Counted from the stretch's first letter, positions 1-6,103 are shown. The stretch: 7,295 nucleotides of DNA from Sphingomonas bacterium (GCF_903643065.1 NZ_CAHJWX010000081.1:1-7295), one strand, 5' to 3'. Made by a program: numbers and translations. The notes: generated by a model not told the origin, from the letters alone.

Positions 1-2448
1 GCTGGCCGGGTCATGCGCGGCGAGCCGGTCATACATCGCCAGCGCCGCCTCGTTCTGGCCGGACCAGCTCAGCGCCAGCGCGAGCCGCGCCGCGATCGCC
101 CACCGCTCCGCCTGATCGCCGCGGGACGCCAGCGCTTCCCGGTAGAGCGGCACCGCCCGCGCGCTCATGCCGCCGTAGAGCAAGGCATCGGCATATTCGC
201 GGAGCAGTTCGCCGCGCCGGCGGGGAACGGCGTCGATCGCTTTCGCGAACAGCCTCGCGGCGTCCGCGTTGCGACCGTCATGCGCGGCCTGCCGGGCCGC
301 GGCGATCGTCGAGGCCTCGCCGCCGAGCAGCGTCGCGATCAGGTCGCCGGTCGAGCGGGATCGGCTCGGCGCGACGGTCTGGGCGACGGCCGAGCCTAGC
401 GACGCGTGCAAGAGCATCAGGACGGTCAGCGACGCGCCGGCGAGACCCCTCCCGCGCTTGCGTGACGCGCCGGCGACGCGCGGCGTCACCTTCCACGCCC
501 GCTCCCCCATGGCCTCCTTGATGTGCGCGACCCGCGACAGCGCATCCTTGAACGGCGAGAAGAAGAAGGTGGAGACGATCAGATATTCGAGGAACCAGCG
601 CCACTTCCGCTTCATCGGCCGATGCGCGAGCAGATAGGCGAGCGCGATCTGGCCCGGCCCCGTCGACATGGTGAAGATCGTCGTCGCGAGGAAGACCGGG
701 ATGGTCCAGTGAAGGTAGCTCCACCCATAGACCATGATCCAGTAGAACATGATCGGCACCACCTGGATCGAGTACCAGGGGAACAGCTCACGCCACACGA
801 GCAGATGGATCAGCCCCAGTTTCTGCCGGACCGAGACGCGTGGCGATAGCAGGGCGGGCATGACGCGCCGGAACGAGACCTGGAACCAGCCCTGTGCCCA
901 GCGCAGGCGCTGGTTGAGCAGCTGCTTGATCGCGGTCGGCGCCAGTTCCTCCGAGACCAGGTCGCGATCCCCGGCGATCCGGTAGCCGGCGACGACCGCG
1001 CGGATGCTGCTGTCGATATCCTCGGTGAGCATGGAGTGGCGCATGCGCGTCTCGTGCAGCACCGACGTCCGCCAGAAGCCGTTGCTGCCGCCGAAGATGC
1101 CAAAGCCGTGGAAACGCGCGCGACCGGGGTGGCTGATCGCGTAGATCTGCTCGAACTCGACCGCGACCATGCGCGCGATCCATGAATCGCCGCCGTTGCG
1201 GATCGAGCACCGGCCCTGAACGATGTCCCAGCCGTTCGACAGCCATCGCCATGCCCGCTCCAGGCTGTCGGCCTGGGGATGGTGGTCGGCGTCGAAGATA
1301 CCGACGAACCGGCCGCGCACCCGGCTGACGACCGCATTGACGTTCTGCGCCTTGGACGTGCTGCCCGATACCCGCATCGGTTCGATCGAGAACCGGCCAT
1401 CCTGCGCGCACGTTCTCGCCAGCTCCTCCATTTCGTCCTCGACGGGCAGGCGCGGGAAGGGACTGTTATAGGCGACGATGATCTGGACCGCGTTGGCGTA
1501 CTCCAGTTTCAGGAAAGCGTTGAGCGTTTCGATGATCGTCGCCGCCTCGTTGGGCAGATAGGCCGGGATGATGATCGTGGCCTTCGGATAAGGCAGGCCC
1601 GGCTCCAGCGGCGGTGTCGTACTCTTCAGCGCCAGGAAGCCTTCGATCCAGATCGTGATCGCGGTGATGACCAGCACGACGACGACCCCGATGTACACCG
1701 GGCCCGAGATGTCGAAGCCGAGCGCGTCGCAGACCGCGTAGAAGATGAACGGTGCACCCAGGCCCAGCAGCAGCGACACCGCGAACTGGACGGCCAGCAC
1801 CGCCCATTGCGGGGTTAGCCGCCACAGCTTGATCGGATTGAGTCTCGCCGGCACGCGATCCGCCCGCGCCAGGCGACGGCCGTAGCGGACCGGATCGACT
1901 TCCAGGCTGACCTTCGCCTGATCGAGCGCGGCTTCGACCATTCCCCAAAGCTCGCGCGCGTTGCCGGTCAGGATCAGGTCGCTATAGCCGATGACCGGCG
2001 TCGCATGGACGTCGTCGTCGCCGAACCGCCAGACCCGCTCCACGATGCCGCGCTTGATCGCCACGAACACCGCCCTGGTCGCGGCCGCCGACATCTCGTC
2101 AAGCAGCACGACGAACCGACCCGCATACCAGCAGAACACGCCAGCGCCGTCGATCGCTTCATTGATGACCGACAGCAACTCGACATGATGTTCCTCGACA
2201 AACAAGTCGGCAACGTCAGCGGGCGCATGCGTCGATAGCTCGACATAGCCGATCGAACCCCGACGCCTGGTCTCCGTCAGGCGGGCATCCACTCGCTTGA
2301 AGAAACTATCAACATCGATCAAGCTGTCGCCGCAGCGCAGGTGCAGCAGAAAGGATTCATGCAGGCGGGATTCGGTCGAGATCGCCACATCGCGGTCGGA
2401 AGGCGACAAGGTCCCCAACGACATCTCGTCTGAAAAGTGCGTCAGCAT
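1..2448 (-). CDS. Degenerate GGDEF - family 2 glycosyltransferase - TPR fusion protein (C-terminus beyond window)
   Basis: This is one open frame with no stop from 2448 to the window edge (at least 816 residues). It is probably an inner-membrane processive polysaccharide synthase. Order: residues about 38-180 resemble a GGDEF fold but carry YAGRF where GGDEF is expected (108-112); membrane segments at about 216-240 and 250-274; a GT2 catalytic domain from about 285 with SKAQN (365-369), DAD (386-388), TED (475-477) and QRLRW (513-517); several membrane segments at about 545-635; a basic plus hydrophobic stretch at 663-689 ending AVA|Q, like a signal peptide; then TPR-like helical repeats from about 710. 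These GT motifs are those of cellulose-synthase-like enzymes, while the TPR part recalls BcsC, PgaA or NfrA export modules. The sugar cannot be named. ATG 2448 is the first start after an in-frame TAG (2490-2488); ATG 2424 is the alternative. Neither has a good Shine-Dalgarno. Confidence 0.9.
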   Translation of the reverse strand, partial: MLTHFSDEMSLGTLSPSDRDVAISTESRLHESFLLHLRCGDSLIDVDSFFKRVDARLTETRRRGSIGYVELSTHAPADVADLFVEEHHVELLSVINEAIDGAGVFCWYAGRFVVLLDEMSAAATRAVFVAIKRGIVERVWRFGDDDVHATPVIGYSDLILTGNARELWGMVEAALDQAKVSLEVDPVRYGRRLARADRVPARLNPIKLWRLTPQWAVLAVQFAVSLLLGLGAPFIFYAVCDALGFDISGPVYIGVVVVLVITAITIWIEGFLALKSTTPPLEPGLPYPKATIIIPAYLPNEAATIIETLNAFLKLEYANAVQIIVAYNSPFPRLPVEDEMEELARTCAQDGRFSIEPMRVSGSTSKAQNVNAVVSRVRGRFVGIFDADHHPQADSLERAWRWLSNGWDIVQGRCSIRNGGDSWIARMVAVEFEQIYAISHPGRARFHGFGIFGGSNGFWRTSVLHETRMRHSMLTEDIDSSIRAVVAGYRIAGDRDLVSEELAPTAIKQLLNQRLRWAQGWFQVSFRRVMPALLSPRVSVRQKLGLIHLLVWRELFPWYSIQVVPIMFYWIMVYGWSYLHWTIPVFLATTIFTMSTGPGQIALAYLLAHRPMKRKWRWFLEYLIVSTFFFSPFKDALSRVAHIKEAMGERAWKVTPRVAGASRKRGRGLAGASLTVLMLLHASLGSAVAQTVAPSRSRSTGDLIATLLGGEASTIAAARQAAHDGRNADAARLFAKAIDAVPRRRGELLREYADALLYGGMSARAVPLYREALASRGDQAERWAIAARLALALSWSGQNEAALAMYDRLAAHDPAS
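379..462 (-). other. Internal signal-peptide-like segment at the GT/TPR junction
   Basis: Residues 663-690 of the fused protein read as a basic n-region (RKRGRG), a hydrophobic core (LAGASLTVLMLLHASLG) and an AVA|Q cleavage-type end. The TPR repeats follow. Either it is a last membrane helix that puts the TPR domain in the periplasm, or it is a remnant or functional signal peptide of a formerly separate exported TPR protein. An in-frame ATG lies at 510-508 just after AAGGAGG, but the spacing is only 2 bases, so a separate start is possible though poor. Confidence 0.6.
1909..2337 (-). other. Degenerate GGDEF-like domain coding segment
   Basis: Residues about 38-180 of the glycosyltransferase follow the GGDEF pattern. 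CGDSLIDVDSFFKRVDARL sits where DxLTGLxNRxxF..RL is expected. YAGRF followed by VVLL replaces the GGDEF signature and its strand. IGYS replaces SIGVA, and a helix with ALDQAK replaces ALYxAK. The catalytic acidic residues are gone, and no RxxD inhibitory site is evident in front. It should therefore not make c-di-GMP and may bind a nucleotide or a partner instead. This is a pattern-level call without a profile search. Confidence 0.55.
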
Positions 2449-2541
2449 GCGAAGACGGTGACATATTCGCAGACACGAATAATTAACCTATGTCCGAAAG
2501 TCCTTATTAATGGATGATTGGAGCGGCTCGATGACGATATT
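2449..2541 (-). promoter_or_regulatory. AT-rich gap upstream of the glycosyltransferase gene
   Basis: This 93-base gap separates the barrel gene's stop from the glycosyltransferase start. Bases about 2475-2515 are strikingly AT-rich against the GC-rich surroundings (TTAATAAGG, GGTTAATTATT on the minus strand), as expected of a promoter. I could not align a convincing -35/-10 pair, and no hairpin with a T-run marks a terminator. The synthase may thus have its own promoter, be read through from the block upstream, or both. Confidence 0.35.
2464..2481. promoter_or_regulatory. 18-bp inverted repeat (possible operator)
   Basis: TATTCG-CAGACA-CGAATA is a perfect dyad with 6-base arms and a 6-base spacer, lying 16 bases upstream of the glycosyltransferase start. 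It could be a regulator site or a small 5'-leader hairpin. Six-base arms can arise by chance, so support is modest. Confidence 0.3.
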
Positions 2542-3807
2542 TCACTTTGCCGAGAACGGCGCGCGTATCGTTAGGCTGACATCGGGCGCGTCCTGAGTGG
2601 CGCCGACCTCCAGCCCGATGTTGACCAGCTGTCGTTCGGTCACACGATAGGACATGCCGACGAGGAGCGATCCCACCTGCAGGCTGCTCGATCGGTCGCC
2701 GGCGCCGTTGATCTCCCACCGCATCGGGAAAAGGTAGCTATGCTGGTAGCCGAGCGAGAAGGAGAAGCGCGGGTTGAGCGCGAACCCGAAGCCCAGGTCG
2801 GCGGTGATCGCATCGCCCGGCCGAACGCGGCCGATCATGGCGTCGCCCAGCGTCTTGTCGATGTTCTTCGGGAATTGATGCAGGTAGCTCGTCCCGCCGA
2901 AGATCACCACGGGATCGGACGGCAGCAGGAAGTTGACCCCGGGCTGTACCGCCCAGAAGCCGGAGCCCGTGGCCAGCCCCTGGGCGACGCCCGAGCTGTC
3001 AAACGGTACGGCAAAGGGTGACCGGCCCGTGTCGCTCTTCACCCGGAACGTGCCGATCAGGATCGGCTTCTCCCCGACGGGATGGTTGATCTGGTAACGC
3101 AAGCCTAGTTCGATGTCGCCCAGGCCGTGCTCATGCAACGCACTCGACTGTTCGGTCATGTCCTGGCGCTGCTGCATCGCCGTGACCCGGTCCGAGCGGT
3201 AGAGATAGGGGAACCGGCCCTCGATCTCGACATTGCCGGTCAGTCCATAGCGTACCGTCCCCGTGGCCACGACCGCGTCGCGATCCGCGGCGCTCGCCTC
3301 GATCAACCCGACCTGGATGCCCGGGATCAGCTCGACGCCGCGAAACACGAGCCGGTTGCTCGACGAGTTTGTATATTGGAGCGACGGCTCGATCACGAGA
3401 TGACCGGCCCGGGTCAGCACGCCAGCCCCTTCAAGGACGGCGCCCACCTGCTGCTCGACGCGCGGCAGATCGGGCGATTCGCCGATGGGCTGCGTCGGCG
3501 ATGTCGCCGCCACCGCGGCCGGCGACGGATCGGCAGGCGGCCCGGCCGGGGAAGGACGTGGGGACGCCGGCAGGATCTCGGTCGATGATGCGAGCCGGCG
3601 CAGGCGGTCCAGCTCCTCCTGTTGCCGCGCGATCCGCTTCGACTGCTCGTCGAGCAGCGCACGCTGCGCGGCCAGTTCGAGCCGCAGTTCGCCCAGCTGC
3701 CGGTCCAGCGCGGTGAGGTCCTGCGCCGTCGCGGGGGAGGGCAGGCAGGCCGCGGTCGCGACACCCAGCATGCCGACGATCGCCGGCTTGGTCTGTCCGC
3801 TCGTCAC
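2542..3807 (-). CDS. FapF-like outer-membrane beta-barrel transporter with N-terminal coiled coil
   Basis: This 421-aa exported protein probably forms the outer-membrane exit pore for the small secreted proteins encoded upstream. It has a signal peptide ending ATA|Q (28/29), then a heptad-rich coiled coil at about 30-72 (LTALDRQLGELRLEL..., EELDRLRRL), a Pro/Ala/Ser linker at about 78-110, and from about 130 alternating polar/hydrophobic strands with Tyr, Phe and Gly typical of a barrel (for example LVIEPSLQYTNSSS, FSFSLGYQHSYLF, SLLVGMSYRV). It ends in a strand, VSLTIRAPF. This layout and length match FapF, whose coiled coil gates or trimerises the pore. Such proteins are often labelled only 'transporter'. 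The start is GTG, supported by GGGGAG seven bases upstream. It lies 55 bases after the 191-aa gene and is last in the tight block. Confidence 0.75.
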   Translation of the reverse strand: MTSGQTKPAIVGMLGVATAACLPSPATAQDLTALDRQLGELRLELAAQRALLDEQSKRIARQQEELDRLRRLASSTEILPASPRPSPAGPPADPSPAAVAATSPTQPIGESPDLPRVEQQVGAVLEGAGVLTRAGHLVIEPSLQYTNSSSNRLVFRGVELIPGIQVGLIEASAADRDAVVATGTVRYGLTGNVEIEGRFPYLYRSDRVTAMQQRQDMTEQSSALHEHGLGDIELGLRYQINHPVGEKPILIGTFRVKSDTGRSPFAVPFDSSGVAQGLATGSGFWAVQPGVNFLLPSDPVVIFGGTSYLHQFPKNIDKTLGDAMIGRVRPGDAITADLGFGFALNPRFSFSLGYQHSYLFPMRWEINGAGDRSSSLQVGSLLVGMSYRVTERQLVNIGLEVGATQDAPDVSLTIRAPFSAK

Positions 3808-3814
3808 GCTCCTG

Positions 3815-3820
3815 CTCCCC
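3815..3820 (-). promoter_or_regulatory. Shine-Dalgarno for the barrel gene
   Basis: GGGGAG lies seven bases before GTG 3807. It decides this non-ATG start, because the signal peptide begins there. Confidence 0.6.
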
Positions 3821-3862
3821 GCAACGTCACGGCGCCGCTGCGCGCAGGTCGGGTGAGCGAGC

Positions 3863-4438
3863 TCAGTTGGACCGCCGCGCGGACAGCATCGACTGGATCA
3901 GCGCGGCGCCGACCCGCATCGCCCCGATGTCGTGGCGGAACGGCGCGAAGCCGGCGATGTCGAGGCTGATGTCGACTTGCTGGCGCAGATCGACGTTGCT
4001 GGCGGTGTTGACGACGATATTCTGGATCGAGCCATCGGTGCGCTGGATGAACGCCGTCCGCCCCTCATTGGCGAGCACCACCGTCCCGCCGCCCAGGTTC
4101 AGCGTCATGCCGGAGCCGGTCAGCAGGCCGGCGACAAGGCTGTTGGCGGCCGCCGGCGACAGGTCTGCCCCGCTACCGTGCCGGACGCTGGTGGACAGGT
4201 CGGTCCAGGCCAGATCGGTCCGCATCACGAGCTTGCCGCCGACATAGGAGCGCAGGTCGACGCCCAGCTGGACGTCGAGCTGGCCGATCCGGAAGCCGCC
4301 GCGCTGCGTCGCCAGTTCAGCGTCGCCGACGATGTCGGGCTGCGGTCCGGCCGACGCGACGCTGGCCGATGCCGGGTCTGCCCGGTCGGCCGGACGGGTC
4401 GCGGCCAGCGCCGCGGCCAGGCAGAGACCGGCGATCAA
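3863..4438 (-). CDS. Exported Fap-accessory-like protein with Gly-Gly leader motif
   Basis: I do not recognise this 191-aa protein from a named family; by position it takes the place of FapE. It has a hydrophobic N-terminus at 2-13 (weak signal peptide), an Ala/Pro/Asp-rich spacer, then the double-glycine-type motif VGDAELATQRGG at 37-48. A beta-rich body at 49-135 follows, then VVNTASNVDLRQQVDISLDI at 142-161, which resembles the C-terminus of the 124-aa protein, and an amphipathic helical tail at 165-188. The start is taken as TTG 4438, which overlaps the peptidase's TGA (TTGA), so it is probably translationally coupled. No nearby ATG or GTG exists in frame. The peptidase next door could cleave after G48. 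It may be a secreted subunit, a nucleator or a periplasmic chaperone. Confidence 0.65.
   Translation of the reverse strand: MIAGLCLAAALAATRPADRADPASASVASAGPQPDIVGDAELATQRGGFRIGQLDVQLGVDLRSYVGGKLVMRTDLAWTDLSTSVRHGSGADLSPAAANSLVAGLLTGSGMTLNLGGGTVVLANEGRTAFIQRTDGSIQNIVVNTASNVDLRQQVDISLDIAGFAPFRHDIGAMRVGAALIQSMLSARRSN
4295..4330 (-). other. Double-glycine leader-like motif in the 191-aa protein
   Basis: Residues 37-48, VGDAELATQRGG, place V at -12, E at -8, L at -7 and GG at -2/-1. This agrees with the C39 leader consensus except for Q at -4. See the matching site at 5361-5396. Confidence 0.5.
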
Positions 4439-5163
4439 CGCACGCTCGGCGTGATCTGATAGAGCGGTGGCAGGTTGTCGGTCAGCGTGGCGATCGGCAT
4501 CCCGAGATCGCGCTCACCGAGCGGCGCCGTCGACCAGGGCAGCCACTCGCCGGCGACGTTGAACCGGGGCCGATCATGTCGCGGCGCGTCGACGATGGCG
4601 AGGAAGATGCCGTTCCAATGAGCGGTCAGGTCCGCGATCGTGTAGCGCGTGATGCCGAGCATCGGGTCACCGACCAAGATTTGACCGCGCTCGACGCCCT
4701 TCACCACCACGAAGTGGCGATAGCCACGCAGATCGAGGATGATGATCCCGGGGCGCCGGACGTTCCCCAACTGCGCGGGTGACAGGCGGAACCCCTCCGT
4801 CCGAAAGCCGATCCCGTCGAGGTAGCGCTTGATGTCCAGCATCGAGAAGCCGAGCCGCCGAATGACCGGCTGGTCGCCCGCCGCCCACATCGCCTGAAAG
4901 ATCGGCACTTCGCTGGTCGGGTGATCGTAATGATAGTTCAACAGCGTCGCCACCGCCGCCGAACCGCAGCTGAAATCATAGCGCTGCCGGATGACCGTCC
5001 GAAACGGGATGTCCGTCCAGCTCATCACCGGCACCTGGTAATTGGCGCTCGCCCCGGTGCTCAACCGGCTCTGCGCCGTCACCGCGCCGGGCAACGCCGC
5101 CGCCATCGCAAGCCCACAGGCCAGGCGACGGACATCCGCCATCAGCCGGCCACGGGCCATCAT
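4435..5163 (-). CDS. Periplasmic C39-family cysteine peptidase (FapD-like)
   Basis: This 242-aa protein is a predicted cysteine protease acting outside the cytoplasm. A signal peptide ends VTA|Q (30/31). The C39 core follows: Gln60 (oxyanion) and Cys66 in QRYDFSCGSAAVATLL, His150 in GYRHFVVVKG, and Asp166 in LVGDPMLG, so the catalytic set is complete. There is no ABC-transporter membrane or ATPase part, unlike bacteriocin exporters, but as in FapD of the Fap amyloid operon. About 50 residues after the core (193-242) are extra and unassigned. The start overlaps the upstream gene's stop (ATGA at 5163-5160). Met8 could also start the signal peptide. The flanking genes carry Gly-Gly motifs and are likely substrates. 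Confidence 0.88.
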   Translation of the reverse strand: MMARGRLMADVRRLACGLAMAAALPGAVTAQSRLSTGASANYQVPVMSWTDIPFRTVIRQRYDFSCGSAAVATLLNYHYDHPTSEVPIFQAMWAAGDQPVIRRLGFSMLDIKRYLDGIGFRTEGFRLSPAQLGNVRRPGIIILDLRGYRHFVVVKGVERGQILVGDPMLGITRYTIADLTAHWNGIFLAIVDAPRHDRPRFNVAGEWLPWSTAPLGERDLGMPIATLTDNLPPLYQITPSVR

Positions 5164-5534
5164 GGCGTGACGTTCACCGTCAAGTTCAAGGCGCTCTGCA
5201 GACTGACTTGCGCGCCCGTGTTGACGGCGAAGTTGCCGACGCCGTTGAAGCCGGACAACGCCTGATCGGACAGGGTGATCGAACCCGACGAATAGTTGCC
5301 GTTGATGACGTTGCCCGTCGTGATGGCGGTCAGCGTCTGGTTGCCTGCCGCGATGGTCTGGCCGCCACGCAGGTCGGCGAGGTCGTCGTCGGCCAGCGGC
5401 GCGGGACGGCCGCCCGGCGCCTGCCGCGCGTCGTCAGGCCGCGCCGCCGTCGACACCTGTCCCACGGCGGCGCTCGATGTGGACGTCAGCCCCACCAGCA
5501 GCGCGGCGAAGGGCAACGCGATCGTCTGCTTCAT
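5160..5534 (-). CDS. Small secreted amyloid-like subunit with Gly-Gly leader
   Basis: This 124-aa protein has a signal peptide (basic K2, hydrophobic 5-16, small residues 18-23) and an Ala/Pro/Asp spacer. The motif LADDDLADLRGG at 47-58 matches every key position of the double-glycine leader. A mature part of about 66 residues follows, rich in Asn, Gly, Thr, Ser and Gln and with few charges. That part holds two imperfect repeats, NQTLTAITTGNVINGN (65-80) and DQALSGFNGVGNFAVNTG (90-107), and an alternating hydrophobic C-terminus at 102-122. This composition is typical of functional amyloid subunits. It is much shorter than FapB or FapC. GGAG seven bases upstream supports ATG 5534. The gene overlaps the C39 peptidase gene, its likely processor. 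Confidence 0.72.
   Translation of the reverse strand: MKQTIALPFAALLVGLTSTSSAAVGQVSTAARPDDARQAPGGRPAPLADDDLADLRGGQTIAAGNQTLTAITTGNVINGNYSSGSITLSDQALSGFNGVGNFAVNTGAQVSLQSALNLTVNVTP
5214..5342 (-). repeat. Two imperfect Q-x-L-[ST]-[AG] protein repeats in the 124-aa subunit
   Basis: Residues 65-80 and 90-107 share [ND]-Q-x-L-[ST]-[AG]-[IF]-[TN] followed by GN and a hydrophobic residue. The repeat is visible at protein level; the DNA is too diverged for recombination. A third copy lies in the 158-aa protein (5785-5838). Confidence 0.5.
5361..5396 (-). other. Double-glycine leader-like motif in the 124-aa protein
   Basis: LADDDLADLRGG has L at -12, D at -8, L at -7, L at -4 and GG at -2/-1, the consensus cut by C39 peptidases. 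The repeats begin right after it, so cleavage would release the Asn/Gly-rich part. Confidence 0.6.
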
Positions 5535-5619
5535 CGAACAACTCCAGGATGTGCAGGCGGGCCACCGGATCGGTCAGCCGGGTATCGTCGGCGGTGGATC
5601 GATCGCGTTCGGCGACCGC
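5535..5619. other. Gap between the two small secreted-protein genes
   Basis: These 85 bases hold the Shine-Dalgarno GGAG (5542-5545) of the 124-aa gene. They also contain a loose CCACCG...CGGTGG pairing on the minus strand, with no T-run. No promoter or terminator can be supported, so the genes are probably cotranscribed. Confidence 0.4.
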
Positions 5620-6096
5620 TCAATTGTTACCGAAATTGCCGTTGACGGCGATGTTCGTCCCCGCCTGCGCCGTCGCGGCTGGTCCCGTGTTCCATCCGGC
5701 GGTCAGGATGCCGGCGAAGTTGGTCAAGGATGAGCCGGTGACGACATTAGAGCCGGTCGGCAGCGGTGACGAAGCCGGATCGGCGCCGGCGTTGATCGTG
5801 ATCTGATTGCCGGCATTCACCGCGCTCAGATCCTGGTTGGAAATGGTCACGATGGACGTGCTGTTGTCGATCGAGGTCTTCGTGCTGCTGTCCTGAACGC
5901 CATTGCTGATCGCGGTCGCGGTCGACAGGCTGTCGCTTGTTCCACTACCGATACCAAAACTACCCGCGTTGCCCACGCCCGTCGATGAGCCATCGCTCGT
6001 CAGGTTGCCGCTACTGGAAGACTGCGCGGTGGCTGATGATGCCAGCATGATGCCGGTGATCAGCCAATAGCCAGCGTGATTGCTTGTCCTGAACAC
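5620..6096 (-). CDS. Secreted Ser/Asn/Gly-rich amyloid-like subunit
   Basis: This 158-aa protein is the first gene of the leftward block. A signal peptide ends ATA|Q (24/25). The mature chain is low-complexity: a Ser/Gly/Thr-rich region (25-80), then NQDLSAVNAGNQITINAG (87-104), which matches the repeats of the 124-aa protein, and a C-terminal cassette (127-152: F-x-G-I...NTG...Q...N-I-x-V-N) also seen there. It has very few charged residues and no Gly-Gly leader, so unlike its neighbour it may not be cut by the C39 enzyme. It is a candidate fibre subunit or nucleator of a Fap-like system. The base composition looks less GC-rich than its neighbours, largely because of Asn/Ser/Thr/Ile codons. 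The start is GTG, supported by AGGGAG seven bases upstream. Confidence 0.72.
   Translation of the reverse strand: MFRTSNHAGYWLITGIMLASSATAQSSSSGNLTSDGSSTGVGNAGSFGIGSGTSDSLSTATAISNGVQDSSTKTSIDNSTSIVTISNQDLSAVNAGNQITINAGADPASSPLPTGSNVVTGSSLTNFAGILTAGWNTGPAATAQAGTNIAVNGNFGNN
5785..5838 (-). repeat. Q-x-L-S-A repeat unit in the 158-aa subunit
   Basis: NQDLSAVNAGNQITINAG (87-104) is the third copy of the imperfect motif found twice in the 124-aa protein. It links the two genes as relatives. Confidence 0.45.
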
Positions 6097-6103
6097 CGGC
6101 GAT

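Noticed and set aside
278..1948. Several long minus-strand and plus-strand reading frames over the left part of the window (for example 788-1411, 810-1400, 1466-1948, 278-724).
   Set aside because: They are Arg/Ala/Gly-rich shadows in other frames of the glycosyltransferase gene, whose own frame carries all the family motifs without a stop.
1..2448. Direct naming as bcsA, pgaC or nfrB.
   Set aside because: The core motifs are shared by all processive GT2 synthases. The PilZ or MshEN domains that would name them are absent, and the N- and C-terminal fusions fit none of them.
3127..3969. Plus-strand open frames opposite the barrel gene and the 191-aa gene.
   Set aside because: They are antisense shadows with Arg-rich compositions and no domain pattern, while the minus-strand frames have signal peptides and coherent folds.
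4435..5534. Bacteriocin (class II) locus, suggested by the C39 peptidase and the Gly-Gly leaders.
   Set aside because: The peptidase lacks the ABC transporter parts and has a signal peptide. The candidate substrates also carry Sec signals and Asn-rich repeats, which fits amyloid secretion better.
5535..5619. CCACCG...CGGTGG pairing as a terminator.
   Set aside because: The stem is short, the loop long, and no T-run follows.
2542..6096. Curli (csg) system.
   Set aside because: There is no CsgG lipoprotein, CsgE/F or CsgA-type five-fold repeat; the C39 peptidase and coiled-coil barrel point to Fap instead.
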